Of a stretch of 64,000 nt of DNA, positions 17,675 to 26,534 are shown piece after piece. Origin of the DNA: CAZMZW01 sp964571135. Lineage in GTDB: Bacteria > Chloroflexota > Anaerolineae > Anaerolineales > Anaerolineaceae. The translations under genes were made by a program, and so were the position numbers. The notes beneath the pieces were generated by a model, which was not told where the DNA came from, searched no databases, and saw only the letters and a program-made list of their open reading frames with translations. The stretch is taken from assembly GCA_964571135.1 (NCBI GenBank), contig CAZMZW010000001.1:62001-126000 (forward strand), given 5' to 3'. Every line of letters begins with the position of its first letter. Position 1 is the stretch's first letter.

Positions 17675-18284
17675 TATTCAATTCTTGGAATAGACCCTCC
17701 ATCGAATAGCTGCAATCTTTCAATTCGCTAAAAAGAAGGTTGGAAGCCGACAAGTGGAATTTTTCTTTCAACTGATAGAAAATGGCCAAATAACTTAATT
17801 TAATGCGTTGTTTCCAATCCAACCCCAATTGATTTGCGATTCTCTTAATGGAGACAAAGTCTGCACCTTCGATCTCAACGAAATTTGCATATGGCAGTTC
17901 ATCCAGAACAATTTCGGTGTTTTCCAGGCGATAAGTGGTGCGATATTTTTCATAGGTGATGGTTACCTGGTACCCCAAGGCCTCAAGGAACTGGCGGGCT
18001 GAAGCCAGATCGCTCACTTCAAATTCAATTTCAGGACGAACGCTTACTTCGCTGGAGGGGTCCGCTGGACCTTTATAGGTCAGATGCACTGATTGATCCT
18101 GACGCAGTCTTAGCACCTGGAAGTTTTTCGTCAGGCGCTGATCTGGCGTATCAAAACGAAAATTCATTTCATGTGTGCGTGCGTGATGGCACACTGCTCC
18201 ACTGTCTCTGATTCGTTTTTCAAATTCTAATAAATCAGTAATTAAAAATTTTATTTCAATTTCCTGAAAGTGATTATTTTTCAT
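17664..18284 (-). CDS. CYTH domain protein (class IV adenylate cyclase / triphosphatase family)
   Basis: A 206-residue protein with the ExExK signature (EIEIKFLI, residues about 8-15). The other tunnel residues of the fold are recognisable: LRLRQDQSVHLTYKGP, EIEFEVSD, YEKYRTTYRL, IVLDELPYANFVEIEG. CYTH enzymes bind a triphosphate and metal inside a beta-barrel; bacterial members are CyaB-like cyclases or thiamine/inorganic triphosphatases. The sequence alone does not decide which. It sits between a membrane protein gene (3 bases before) and the overlapping PIG-L gene. Confidence 0.85.
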   Translation of the reverse strand: MKNNHFQEIEIKFLITDLLEFEKRIRDSGAVCHHARTHEMNFRFDTPDQRLTKNFQVLRLRQDQSVHLTYKGPADPSSEVSVRPEIEFEVSDLASARQFLEALGYQVTITYEKYRTTYRLENTEIVLDELPYANFVEIEGADFVSIKRIANQLGLDWKQRIKLSYLAIFYQLKEKFHLSASNLLFSELKDCSYSMEGLFQELNNGK

Positions 18285-18287
18285 TTT

Positions 18288-18695
18288 TCAGCTCTCTTTC
18301 AGTTTCTCCGGAAGAAGAAATAGGACTGCAACTAATGAACCTTTTATCACTATTGAAAAAATGCCCGCCTTATTTATACTAATGAATACCTCTTCAATAA
18401 TAAATAGTAATCCGAGAAAAATAGCACAAAAGTGGATAAACCTCCTTGACCATGCAAGTTTTGTTATCCGGGCGGAAAATGCGATTAAAAAAAGCAAACC
18501 AATCAAACCACCTGAAATTACGAAATAAAGCGGGTAGGGGTTTAATCCAAGTTGGATTAAGTAGTTATAAGCCTTAACGGACTCTGATACCCTCAACCAA
18601 CCAAAAATTGAAATTACAGCAAGTATTATTAATAAGAGTGTCTGCTGCCATTTATGAATGCGGGAATTAAAAAAAGTGTGTATAGAAATTAGCAT
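18288..18695 (-). CDS. Four-helix membrane protein, unassigned
   Basis: A 135-residue hydrophobic protein with about four predicted membrane segments (residues about 17-35, 56-74, 85-105, 111-128). There is no motif I recognise. It is first in a likely operon with the CYTH and PIG-L genes, the next start following only 3 bases after its stop. The ribosome site is poor, so the exact start is uncertain. Confidence 0.65.
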   Translation of the reverse strand: MLISIHTFFNSRIHKWQQTLLLIILAVISIFGWLRVSESVKAYNYLIQLGLNPYPLYFVISGGLIGLLFLIAFSARITKLAWSRRFIHFCAIFLGLLFIIEEVFISINKAGIFSIVIKGSLVAVLFLLPEKLKES

Positions 18696-18734
18696 AAGAG
18701 GTTAAAAAATTATAGCACCTGGCTGCCCATTCGC

Positions 18735-18762
18735 TTGACAGTCATCTATTCTTGGTTATACT
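18735..18762 (+). promoter_or_regulatory. Promoter for gatCAB
   Basis: TTGACA (18735-18740) and TATACT (18757-18762) are separated by 16 bases. The predicted start is near 18769, about 35 bases before the gatC ATG. Confidence 0.72.
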
Positions 18763-18803
18763 GACAGAATTAGTTTTCTAGATCATACAATTAAGGAAAT
18801 GAT

Positions 18804-19133
18804 ATGCCTAAAGCCCACGAGCAAATTGACCCGCAAGTGTTTGATCACCTGGTCGAATTAGCCGCTTTACAATTGGATGAAAAACAGGCAGAATATTTGC
18901 GGCAGGAATTGAACCGCCAATTGCAATCCATCCACGAACTTGAGGCTATTCCAATACCAGAGGGGCTGAGTATTACCGTTCATGGAGTCCCTTACCCCCC
19001 AAACACAAATCTGGACTTGCGGGAAGATCAATGGCATCCCTTTCCCAATTCGGCCGATATTATTGGCCAGGCGCCCCAATCTGAGAATGAACAATTTGCA
19101 GTACCGGATATTCCCCACACCACACTGGAATAA
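18804..19133 (+). CDS. gatC: Asp/Glu-tRNA amidotransferase subunit C
   Basis: A 109-residue protein, within the usual 90-110 range. VFDHLVELAALQLDEKQAEY is the GatC N-terminal helix, and the C-terminal extended segment (VHGVPYPPNTNLDLREDQWH) is the part that wraps around GatA. GatC stabilises GatA in the complex that converts Asp-tRNA(Asn) and/or Glu-tRNA(Gln) to the amide form. The start has AAGGAAATGAT upstream. It is first in gatC-gatA-gatB, with a good promoter at 18735-18762. Confidence 0.93.
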   Translation: MPKAHEQIDPQVFDHLVELAALQLDEKQAEYLRQELNRQLQSIHELEAIPIPEGLSITVHGVPYPPNTNLDLREDQWHPFPNSADIIGQAPQSENEQFAVPDIPHTTLE

Positions 19134-19136
19134 ATC

Positions 19137-20723
19137 ATGGAATTATGTGACCTTTCTGCGTTCGACTTAAGCCAACTGATCCGCCAGGGCAAGGCTTCCG
19201 CGGTGGAAGCCGTTGATTCCGCTCTTAAACGAATTTCTGCGATGGATGGCCGGCCAGGTTCTCTGGAAACCAGCCCTGAAAATGATGCAGATTCCAAGTA
19301 TGTACATGCTTTTATCACCTTGACTGCTGAACGAGCCCGCGCGCAGGCGAGACAAATTGATGCGCAAATCAAAGAGGGGAAAAACCCGGGACCTCTGGCA
19401 GGTGTTCCTTTTACAGTGAAGGATATTTTCTGCGTCAAGGATACTCCATCAACGGCAGGGTCACGAATATTGGCAAATTTCATTGCTCCTTATACTGCCA
19501 CGCCAGTGGAGCGTATGATCAATTCCGGTTCAGTGATGCTGGGCAAGGTCAACCTGGATGAATTTACTTATGGTTCTTCCAATGAGTCCTCTGCTTTTCA
19601 GCCCAGCCCCCGCAATCCATGGAATACCGATCGGGTCCCGGGTGGTTCATCAGGTGGGAGTGCCGCCTCGGTAGCGGCTGGAGAGGCTCCTCTATCTTTA
19701 GGAACTGACACTGCCGGTTCCATCCGCCAACCGGCTGCTTTTTGTGGCGTTGTTGGTTTAAAGCCTACTTACGGGCGGGTCTCGCGATATGGATTGATCG
19801 CCTTTGGATCCTCCCTGGATTGCCCCGGACCAGTGGCGCGTAACACAAAGGATGCTGCCCTGATGTTAAATGTCATTGCAGGTGCCGACCAGCATGATGC
19901 AACTGCTTCGAAAAATGGTGTACCGGACTATCTGGAAAATTTAGAAAAAGGGGTTAAAGGTCTGCGTATTGGTCTCTCCCAGGATTATTTGCGCATCACT
20001 TACCCTGACCCCGAAACCGGCGAATATGGTGTAAAACCACTTCCGCAGGAAATTGAACATACTGTAGTTCAGGCAGCCAAACTTCTGAAGGAAATGGGCG
20101 CAGAAACCATTGAGAATGTTCCCATGCCTAATACGCGATTCGGGGTTCCTGCGTATTTTGTCATCAGCCGGGTGGAAGCTGCCTCCAACTTGCATCGCTA
20201 TGATGGAGTGAAGTACGGTTATCGCACCAAAGCGCAAGTGGCTGATTTAAAAGAGATGTATCGCCGTTCGCGAGGGGAAGCATTTGGTTTACAGCCCAAG
20301 CTTCGTATTTTGATGGGGATGTACGTATCTGCGGCTCAGTACTCTGAGCAGTATTACCAGAGAGCGCTTAAAGTGCGCGCCATGATCCGTCGTGATTTTG
20401 ATGATATTTTTAATCCACAGGGAAAATATCGTTTGGATGCCCTGCTAACCCCTACCACCCCAACCACTGCCTTCCCGATGAAAGCGATTTATGGTGACTC
20501 TGTTCTAATGCAGTATGCCGATCAGCTTACAGTCCCCGCCAATCACGCCGGTATCCCGGGTATTTCCATACCAGCCGGCTTTGACCATGAAGGCTTACCC
20601 ATTGGTATTCAACTCCTGGGTGCGGATTTCTCCGAAGCGCTGCTGCTGCAAATTGGCCATGCTTATGAAATAGCGACTGCTGACGAGGAGTGGCGTAAAT
20701 TGAAGCCGAAAGTAATCGCTTGA
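19137..20723 (+). CDS. gatA: Asp/Glu-tRNA amidotransferase subunit A
   Basis: A 528-residue amidase-signature enzyme; GatA is usually 480-490, and the extra length includes an insertion near residues 38-50. The Ser-cisSer-Lys triad is intact: Lys in VPFTVKDIF, Ser in PGGSSGGSAASVAAGE, Ser in GTDTAGSIRQPAAFCG. It releases ammonia from glutamine for transfer to misacylated tRNA. It starts 3 bases after gatC. It works in the cytoplasm with GatC and GatB, all encoded together, so the complex is complete. Confidence 0.96.
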   Translation: MELCDLSAFDLSQLIRQGKASAVEAVDSALKRISAMDGRPGSLETSPENDADSKYVHAFITLTAERARAQARQIDAQIKEGKNPGPLAGVPFTVKDIFCVKDTPSTAGSRILANFIAPYTATPVERMINSGSVMLGKVNLDEFTYGSSNESSAFQPSPRNPWNTDRVPGGSSGGSAASVAAGEAPLSLGTDTAGSIRQPAAFCGVVGLKPTYGRVSRYGLIAFGSSLDCPGPVARNTKDAALMLNVIAGADQHDATASKNGVPDYLENLEKGVKGLRIGLSQDYLRITYPDPETGEYGVKPLPQEIEHTVVQAAKLLKEMGAETIENVPMPNTRFGVPAYFVISRVEAASNLHRYDGVKYGYRTKAQVADLKEMYRRSRGEAFGLQPKLRILMGMYVSAAQYSEQYYQRALKVRAMIRRDFDDIFNPQGKYRLDALLTPTTPTTAFPMKAIYGDSVLMQYADQLTVPANHAGIPGISIPAGFDHEGLPIGIQLLGADFSEALLLQIGHAYEIATADEEWRKLKPKVIA

Positions 20724-20740
20724 TGGAAAAAGGGAAAAAT

Positions 20741-22195
20741 ATGCCTGACTACGAAGCTGTCATAGGATTGGAAACCCATATTCAACTGAACACCCAGACC
20801 AAGATCTTTTGCGCCTGCAAAACCGATTCCTGGAGTGCTAAACCCAATAGCAATATCTGCCCGGTATGCAGCGGACTGCCCGGTGTTCTGCCAGTATTAA
20901 ATCGCTTTGTGGTTGAAAAAGCTGTCCTGCTGGCGGAAGCCATGCACGCTCAGATCCAACCCATTTCGCACTTTGACCGCAAGAATTATTTTTATCCCGA
21001 TCTGCCCAAAGGTTACCAGATTTCCCAATTTGATATGCCCATTGCCACAGGCGGATATGTAAATTTACCGGTTCCTGCCAGTGCGGATCCCCAGGGGAAA
21101 GGATATATCCGCAAAATCAATATCACCAAGCTGCACATTGAGGAAGATGCGGGCAAGACCATCAATCAAGGCGCCACCCGCCTGGTGGATTTCAACCGTT
21201 GTGGAATTCCCCTGGTGGAAATGGTCACCGAACCAGATTTGCGTTCTGCAGATGAGGCAGCTCAATATTTGATCCGCTTGCGCCAATTGCTGCGCTGGCT
21301 GGGAATCTCTGAAGCCGATATGGAAAAGGGCAATCTGCGGTGTGATGCGAATGTTTCCATACGCACCAAGGGTGAGACAAAATTAAACCAAAAAACCGAA
21401 ATTAAGAACGTCAATTCCATTGATGCGGTCCGTGAGGCAATTAAAAAAGAGATTGAACGCCAGATACGCGAGGTGGAGTCCGGAACTTCAATCAAAGCCT
21501 GGACCTTGGAATGGGATGAAACCCGTGGAGTGCTGCGTAAAATGCGTTCCAAAGAGACTGAGGCAGATTACCGATATTTTCGTGAACCAGATTTGCTTCC
21601 CCTGGAAATCAATTCTGACTGGAAACAAAAAATACTGGAAAATTTCCCAGAACGCCCATTGGACAGGCGTATACGGTTCACCCAGGAATATGGATTGCCG
21701 GAATATGACGCTGATATCCTTACCAATGAACGCAGCCTTTCAGAATATTTTGAAAAGGCGGTAAGTACTTATGGCGGCGAGCCCAAGAGAATATCCAACT
21801 GGTTGATGAATGATGTGCTGCGCATGCTTAATGATTTGGGGATAAATGCAGATCAATTGAAACTGACGCCTCAATATCTGGCAGATTTAATCAAATTAAT
21901 TGATGAAGGCAAAATAAATATAAATACCGGCAAGGATTTGTTACTCAAGATCCAGGAGAGCGGTAAATCTCCATTTGATCTGATCCTGCAACTGGGGTTG
22001 GCAAAGATCAGTGATGACAGCGCGATTCGCAAGATTTGTGAAACGGTCATTGCTGAAAGTCCCAATGAAACCGCCACTTATAAAAGCGGCAAGCTGGGTT
22101 TGATGGGCTGGTTTACCGGCCAGGTAATGAAAAAAATGGGTGGTAAAGCGGATGCGGGGATTGCGAAAAATATTTTGGAAGAGTTGCTAAAATAG
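20741..22195 (+). CDS. gatB: Asp/Glu-tRNA amidotransferase subunit B
   Basis: A 484-residue protein, normal length. YEAVIGLETHIQLNT and the zinc-binding cysteines in IFCACKTDSW and NICPVCSGLPGVLP are typical. NRCGIPLVEMVTEPD forms part of the kinase-like active site that phosphorylates the tRNA-bound Asp/Glu. The C-terminal YqeY-like tRNA-binding domain ends in GWFTGQVMKKMGGKADAG. Two starts are possible: ATG at 20723, overlapping the gatA stop, or ATG at 20741, closer to the family's usual N-terminus; I chose the latter. It partners GatA and GatC. Confidence 0.94.
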   Translation: MPDYEAVIGLETHIQLNTQTKIFCACKTDSWSAKPNSNICPVCSGLPGVLPVLNRFVVEKAVLLAEAMHAQIQPISHFDRKNYFYPDLPKGYQISQFDMPIATGGYVNLPVPASADPQGKGYIRKINITKLHIEEDAGKTINQGATRLVDFNRCGIPLVEMVTEPDLRSADEAAQYLIRLRQLLRWLGISEADMEKGNLRCDANVSIRTKGETKLNQKTEIKNVNSIDAVREAIKKEIERQIREVESGTSIKAWTLEWDETRGVLRKMRSKETEADYRYFREPDLLPLEINSDWKQKILENFPERPLDRRIRFTQEYGLPEYDADILTNERSLSEYFEKAVSTYGGEPKRISNWLMNDVLRMLNDLGINADQLKLTPQYLADLIKLIDEGKININTGKDLLLKIQESGKSPFDLILQLGLAKISDDSAIRKICETVIAESPNETATYKSGKLGLMGWFTGQVMKKMGGKADAGIAKNILEELLK

Positions 22196-22384
22196 CACTT
22201 GATAAGCTACAAATGACCATTGCGGATTGTTCAAGATAAAATCACTGAAACCATTACCTTAGAAACAGGGTAAAATACCTGGCTTTGAAAAAAGGCAGTA
22301 ATTCACGGCAGATTTTTTGCTTGTATAAAATTTGAAAAGCAAAACATTCAAGTCAGAAAATAAAAATTATATGGATAGAAAAAA

Positions 22385-22924
22385 GTGCCAAAGAAAATAT
22401 TAGTTGCTTATGCCACCTGGGCAGGAACCACCAGGGGAGTTGCGGATGCTGTTGCCAAGGATTTAGCAAATAAGAATACAACTGTTGAGGTATCGCGCGC
22501 AAGCCTGGTAAAAGAAATCAATGAGTATGACACTGTCGTGCTGGGCACATCGATCCATGCAGGCAGAACAGTGGGTGATTTTAATAAATTCCTTCGCCGC
22601 TTTCACGAACCTCTGAAAAATAAAAAGCTGGCATATTTTATGGTTTGCGCCAACATGTTCACAGACAATGAGCAAAACCGGGCAGAAACTCTTGGCTGGC
22701 TGAATAAAGTTCTGGTTGGTCTTGAAGACCTCAAACCTGCGGATATTGGCCTGTTTGCCGGTGGAGTGGTAACTGAAGGAGAGGATTACCAGCGTCTAAA
22801 TTTCATTATCAAAGCCATTATTGGTTCAATGAAAGAAAGCATCATCAAGCAGTACAATAAGAGCGATTTGCGGGACTGGGACAAGATCAGTAAGTGGGCC
22901 AAGGATCTGAAGAAAAAATTGTAA
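22385..22924 (+). CDS. Flavodoxin-domain protein (HemG-like)
   Basis: A 179-residue flavodoxin. KILVAYATWAGTTRGVADAV supplies the FMN-phosphate loop, and VVLGTSIHAGRTVGDF and AYFMVCANMF the isoalloxazine loops. This arrangement, with the long C-terminal FIIKAIIGSMKESI region, resembles the HemG-type protoporphyrinogen oxidase/menaquinone-linked flavodoxins. No haem genes are near, so the function stays open. The start is GTG at 22385; the nearby ATG at 22371 is out of frame. It is followed by a strong bidirectional terminator and faces the bacterioferritin gene. Confidence 0.84.
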   Translation: MPKKILVAYATWAGTTRGVADAVAKDLANKNTTVEVSRASLVKEINEYDTVVLGTSIHAGRTVGDFNKFLRRFHEPLKNKKLAYFMVCANMFTDNEQNRAETLGWLNKVLVGLEDLKPADIGLFAGGVVTEGEDYQRLNFIIKAIIGSMKESIIKQYNKSDLRDWDKISKWAKDLKKKL

Positions 22925-22932
22925 TCAAAACA

Positions 22933-22957
22933 AAAAGCCGGGTTTTGCCCGGCTTTT
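22933..22957. terminator. Bidirectional terminator
   Basis: AAAAGCCGGG (22933-22942) and CCCGGCTTTT (22948-22957) form a perfect 10-bp stem around TTTTG, between the convergent flavodoxin and bacterioferritin genes. Confidence 0.92.
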
Positions 22958-22978
22958 GAATTTAATTGGGAGAGTGAA

Positions 22979-23443
22979 TTAGATTTGTTCGACCAGGTAG
23001 TTCTGAATACCCATTCTCTTAATTTGATCCATTTGGGCTTCGATCCAATCGATATGACGTTCCTCATCCTTTAGAATGGATTCCATCATTTCTCGTGTAC
23101 CGTTATCCCCCAGCTCAACGCATAATTTGATGCCATCATTATAGGATTTGACCGCACCATCTTCGGCTGAATGGTCATTCTTCAACTGCGGTTCAACTTC
23201 AGCGCCAATGCTGATCTCTTTCAGATGACTGACAATGGGGATACCTTCCAGAAAAAGAATACGGCCGATGTGCATTTCGGCATGTTTCATTTCATCAATT
23301 GCGCGCTTTTCAATGGCATCCGCCAGTTTGGTGAAACCCCAGTTGGCGCACATTTCGGAATGTACCATGTACTGACTGACGGCAGTGAGTTCATCGGAAA
23401 GCAGATCGTTCATTTTTGCAATTACTTTTGCATCACCTTTCAT
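22979..23443 (-). CDS. bfr: Bacterioferritin
   Basis: A 154-residue ferritin-like protein, normal size. The start MKGDAKVIAKMNDLLSDEL has optimal spacing from AGGAGG when read from the second of two adjacent ATGs. Ferroxidase ligands are recognisable: Glu in DELTAVSQY, Glu and His in IDEMKHAEMHIGRILFLEG, Glu in HSAEDGAV, and Glu/His in DEERHIDWIE. The Met in DEMKHA is the position of the haem-ligating Met52 of E. coli Bfr, so haem binding between subunits is likely. It stores iron in 24-mer shells. A neighbouring flavodoxin could help iron release, but this is only inference. Confidence 0.94.
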   Translation of the reverse strand: MKGDAKVIAKMNDLLSDELTAVSQYMVHSEMCANWGFTKLADAIEKRAIDEMKHAEMHIGRILFLEGIPIVSHLKEISIGAEVEPQLKNDHSAEDGAVKSYNDGIKLCVELGDNGTREMMESILKDEERHIDWIEAQMDQIKRMGIQNYLVEQI

Positions 23444-23580
23444 CATAACCTCCTGTAAATTTATGAAATTAATACTTACAATTTGTAGAATTAATTATAG
23501 CATCAGCGCAAATAACATTAGATCAAAAATCACTATTGTTCGGTTTCCTAAAAAGCGAATTTTGAAACCCGGAACAATGA

Positions 23581-25209
23581 TTAAGTCAGTCTGGTTCCCG
23601 TGATTTTATTTCGGATAAAGATCACCAGGCTCAGCGTACCCGCCATAACAATTCCTATAATTGATACAAATAAGATCTGGAGTGTATTGATGAAAGCGAA
23701 CATGACACTATTAAATTCTGGCAGAGTCCAGGCCGCTTTCCAGCCATTAAGAGCATAGCTGAATAGAACTGGAATAAAAAGTAGGAAAATTGTCAGGAGG
23801 CAAAAATCAAGTACTGATTTGAATGCTGCCCATGGTTTCTGCAAGAAGAGTTTTTGCCCAGAGATTACTATTGCGCAGGCAACCAGCATGGCAATTGCAC
23901 TTGTGATAGCAAAATAAGAGATGGCTTCACTGACACCACCCATGGAACTCAATGAATATGTCCGTTCATCGATGAGAATAAAGCGCAAGTTGAATACAGC
24001 GATATAAAACAGGGCACCATTCAGAAGGGGTATCAAAGCCCGATTTCGCTTCCACAATAAATAGACTAAAGGAAGGAAAATTAATAAAATTGCAACTAAA
24101 ATTCGCGGAAGGCGTTCGCTATTTAATCGTGAAGAGCGGATGGATTCTATGGAAAGGAGATCCGTTTGATCCGGAGCCACAGCAGAGCGGTATGCATTAA
24201 CTAATTGGGATTGTTGTGTGGTGCTTACCTTTGTAATAGCTTCCTGCTTACCTGGAGTAAGTAATAGCATATCAGTGAGTACTTTTCCTTGAGAAGATGC
24301 AGGAAGACTGGTTCCTAACAAGGCCGCTAGCGTAGGGGCAACGTCCACCATTTGTACATCGCTATAATGACCGGGTTTTACCCCGCGACCAGCTAAAACA
24401 AAGGGTTCAATGAGTACAATTGCATCCTGACCCCCGTGGCCACCGCGGTCGATCTGGCCATGGTCGCTGATCACCATCAATGTATCCACATTTAAATCCA
24501 GCCTGGATAAAATATCCCCAAGCATGCCATCCACGCGTTTGGCCGCTGCATCCCAGCGCGGGTCAATAGGACCTCCTTCATAGTGACCCGCATAGTCAAC
24601 CTGATCCAAATGGATGAGGATCAGTTGATATTGGTCTCCGGATAACCAGGGCATTGCAGCGGACATTACCTCGAGATCAGCCTGCTGGTCCTCCTTTGGT
24701 GTGTAGAAACTTTTGTCAACAGCATTGGAGGGTATAAGTTTGCCAAACCAATCAAATGCAGAGATGGCGGTTTTTAACCCCGAGCGTTTTGCGGCGCTGA
24801 AAATATTATCCTGAGTGAAAGTCTGGATTTCCTGAGTATCCACATTGATCACGGGGCTGTCATTAATTTCAGGCCAAGCGCCGGTCAGAATAGTGCTGTA
24901 GCCTGGTTGGGAAAATGAGGGCGGCTGGCTGTGCAACGTAGCCCAATCGCCTTTTTGCCGAAGTTGGGATAAATTGGGCATTACATCTGACTTAAGAGAG
25001 GTATCTTCCCGTAATGCATCAATAATCACTAGAACCACTTTACTGGTCAATGGTTCGCCCAATAAATCACCCGATTGAGGGGGAGAATGCTGAAGTGGAG
25101 AACGATAGGCAAAGAGAGAGTCCATCATTCCTGTTGCCCAAAAATAACCCCATCCGGCAATTATTATTAATAGTGCAATTCGTAAAATTGTATTTAGATT
25201 ATTTTTCAA
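23581..25209 (-). CDS. Membrane alkaline-phosphatase-superfamily protein
   Basis: A protein of about 542 residues. An N-terminal membrane helix (ILRIALLIIIAGWGYFWATG) anchors an extracytoplasmic type I phosphodiesterase/phosphatase-like domain: VVLVIIDALREDTSL holds the metal-binding Asp, QPGYSTILTGAWPEI the nucleophile Thr/Ser region, LILIHLDQVDYAGH and LMVISDHGQIDRGGHGGQ the remaining metal ligands. Residues about 345-535 hold several membrane helices. TTG at 25209 with AGGAAATCA upstream is the best start; the frame stays open to a TTG at 25269 that has no ribosome site. A substrate such as a phosphoglycan or lipid headgroup is possible but not shown. Confidence 0.82.
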   Translation of the reverse strand: MKNNLNTILRIALLIIIAGWGYFWATGMMDSLFAYRSPLQHSPPQSGDLLGEPLTSKVVLVIIDALREDTSLKSDVMPNLSQLRQKGDWATLHSQPPSFSQPGYSTILTGAWPEINDSPVINVDTQEIQTFTQDNIFSAAKRSGLKTAISAFDWFGKLIPSNAVDKSFYTPKEDQQADLEVMSAAMPWLSGDQYQLILIHLDQVDYAGHYEGGPIDPRWDAAAKRVDGMLGDILSRLDLNVDTLMVISDHGQIDRGGHGGQDAIVLIEPFVLAGRGVKPGHYSDVQMVDVAPTLAALLGTSLPASSQGKVLTDMLLLTPGKQEAITKVSTTQQSQLVNAYRSAVAPDQTDLLSIESIRSSRLNSERLPRILVAILLIFLPLVYLLWKRNRALIPLLNGALFYIAVFNLRFILIDERTYSLSSMGGVSEAISYFAITSAIAMLVACAIVISGQKLFLQKPWAAFKSVLDFCLLTIFLLFIPVLFSYALNGWKAAWTLPEFNSVMFAFINTLQILFVSIIGIVMAGTLSLVIFIRNKITGTRLT

Positions 25210-25297
25210 TGATTTCCTAATATCAGGGGATAAGGTTGCAATGATAAGCGAGAACTGTTTGACTGGCAAGGAAAACCAGAATCGATGGACCCTAAAT

Positions 25298-25326
25298 TTG
25301 AATCATTTTTATTAAAGGCATATATT
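25298..25326 (+). promoter_or_regulatory. Promoter for the small PspC gene
   Basis: TTGAAT (25298-25303) and TATATT (25321-25326) with a 17-base spacer. The predicted start near 25333 leaves a leader of about 79 bases before the ATG at 25412. Confidence 0.55.
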
Positions 25327-25411
25327 AGAAATGAGACATAAATTTCTTTAGCAAGCAACCAAATAGGGAAAAATGCGTAAATGAATGTGAAATCAATCAA
25401 GGAGTCATAAA

Positions 25412-25618
25412 ATGTCTGATGAAGTAAAACGTCTCTACCGATCAAAAAAAGACCGCATGATCGCTGGTGTATGCGGCGGTCTGGCCAGCTATATTGGAAT
25501 TGACCCAACCCTCGTGCGCCTTTTATTTGTCCTGGGTTTATTTGCTGTGGGAGGCACTTTCTTTGCATATATTGTGATGATGATCGTTATCCCGGAAGAA
25601 CCCACGCCCACCGCATAA
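25412..25618 (+). CDS. Minimal PspC-domain protein
   Basis: A 68-residue protein consisting of little more than the PspC domain: RLYRSKKDRMIAGVCGGLAS, IDPTLVRLLFVLGLFAV and one membrane helix ending in MIVIPEEP. It matches the first 60 residues of the protein at 10842 in layout, but lacks the basic tail. The start has CAAGGAGTCATAAA upstream. Proteins of this type are thought to sense or buffer membrane stress. It is monocistronic and followed by a strong hairpin. Confidence 0.87.
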   Translation: MSDEVKRLYRSKKDRMIAGVCGGLASYIGIDPTLVRLLFVLGLFAVGGTFFAYIVMMIVIPEEPTPTA

Positions 25619-25637
25619 GAAATGAAATATTATGGAT

Positions 25638-25669
25638 TAAAAAGACCGGCTCAATTGTCGAGCCGGTCT
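25638..25669 (-). terminator. Terminator between convergent PspC and FkbM genes
   Basis: AGACCGGCTC (25643-25652) pairs perfectly with GAGCCGGTCT (25660-25669). Read on the minus strand the stem is followed by a TTTTT run (25643-25639), so it mainly serves the FkbM gene. On the plus strand the following T run is interrupted. Confidence 0.82.
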
Positions 25670-25688
25670 CGTCTATTTAATAAACAGA

Positions 25689-26534
25689 CTATTTTGCGAT
25701 GATGTACGCTTTCCAGCCTAATTCATCCACGGAACGGATCCTTTTATATCCCTTCTCCATTTTCAGGATCTCATAGCCAGCGCTGGATAATGCCAGCCAC
25801 ATCGCCCTGGCAGCTTCTTCCCCATGCAGCTCAATAAATATTAAGGGATGTTTTTCTTTTAATAATTGCTGCATTCCTTTGACTGCCAATACCTCACCGC
25901 CTTCAATATCCATTTTAATTAGATCAGGGGCAGGGTTGCCTTCTGAAAAAACAAAATCATCCAGGGAAAGACCGGCTACCTTAATTTTTTGTTCATAGTG
26001 TTCATCGCGGCCGGCTGATCCGAGGGCCTTCCCCATTGCATTAGAGGAGTGGGTTAGAAAGCTCACCGGATGGGATGCATCCACCACAGCATTGGGAATC
26101 ACCTTGATGATCGACTCCATATGATTCAGGGCAATATTTTTCTGCAAGCGCAGCACGTTATCAGGCAAGGCTTCAAAGGAAAATACTTGTCCGTTCTCAC
26201 CACTTAACCTTGCCATTAATAAGCTGATATAACCAATGTTTGCCCCCACATCAAAAATTACCATCCCTGGTTGGACAAAATTGTGCGCCGCATTTTGTAA
26301 CTCTGGCTCATAGGTTCCCAGCCAGTAGTCTTTTTTGGTTTGTAGATCGAGAAGTAGTCTCATTCCACTGAGCTCACCCGCTGCCACCTGGATCTCTGTC
26401 AGACCTTGGGGGGCGGCTTTATTCAGTCTGCTGCGCAGCCAATTGGCCAGTGGATGAATTTTGTAAAGCCATTGTTTGATAGGCTGGGGCAGAATGCGCG
26501 CAACGAATGTGGCCAAACGCAATATTGGGTTCAT
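25689..26534 (-). CDS. FkbM-family SAM-dependent methyltransferase
   Basis: A 281-residue protein. MVIFDVGANIGYISLLMARL is the SAM-binding motif I, VFSFEALPDNVLRLQKNIAL motif II, and DLIKMDIEGGEVLAVKGMQQ the typical FkbM motif. LIFIELHGEEA completes the Rossmann core. FkbM-type enzymes O-methylate sugars, polyketides or nucleosides; there is no biosynthetic cluster here to suggest the target. The start overlaps the stop of the GNAT gene upstream by 4 bases (ATGA), so the two are coupled. Confidence 0.88.
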   Translation of the reverse strand: MNPILRLATFVARILPQPIKQWLYKIHPLANWLRSRLNKAAPQGLTEIQVAAGELSGMRLLLDLQTKKDYWLGTYEPELQNAAHNFVQPGMVIFDVGANIGYISLLMARLSGENGQVFSFEALPDNVLRLQKNIALNHMESIIKVIPNAVVDASHPVSFLTHSSNAMGKALGSAGRDEHYEQKIKVAGLSLDDFVFSEGNPAPDLIKMDIEGGEVLAVKGMQQLLKEKHPLIFIELHGEEAARAMWLALSSAGYEILKMEKGYKRIRSVDELGWKAYIIAK

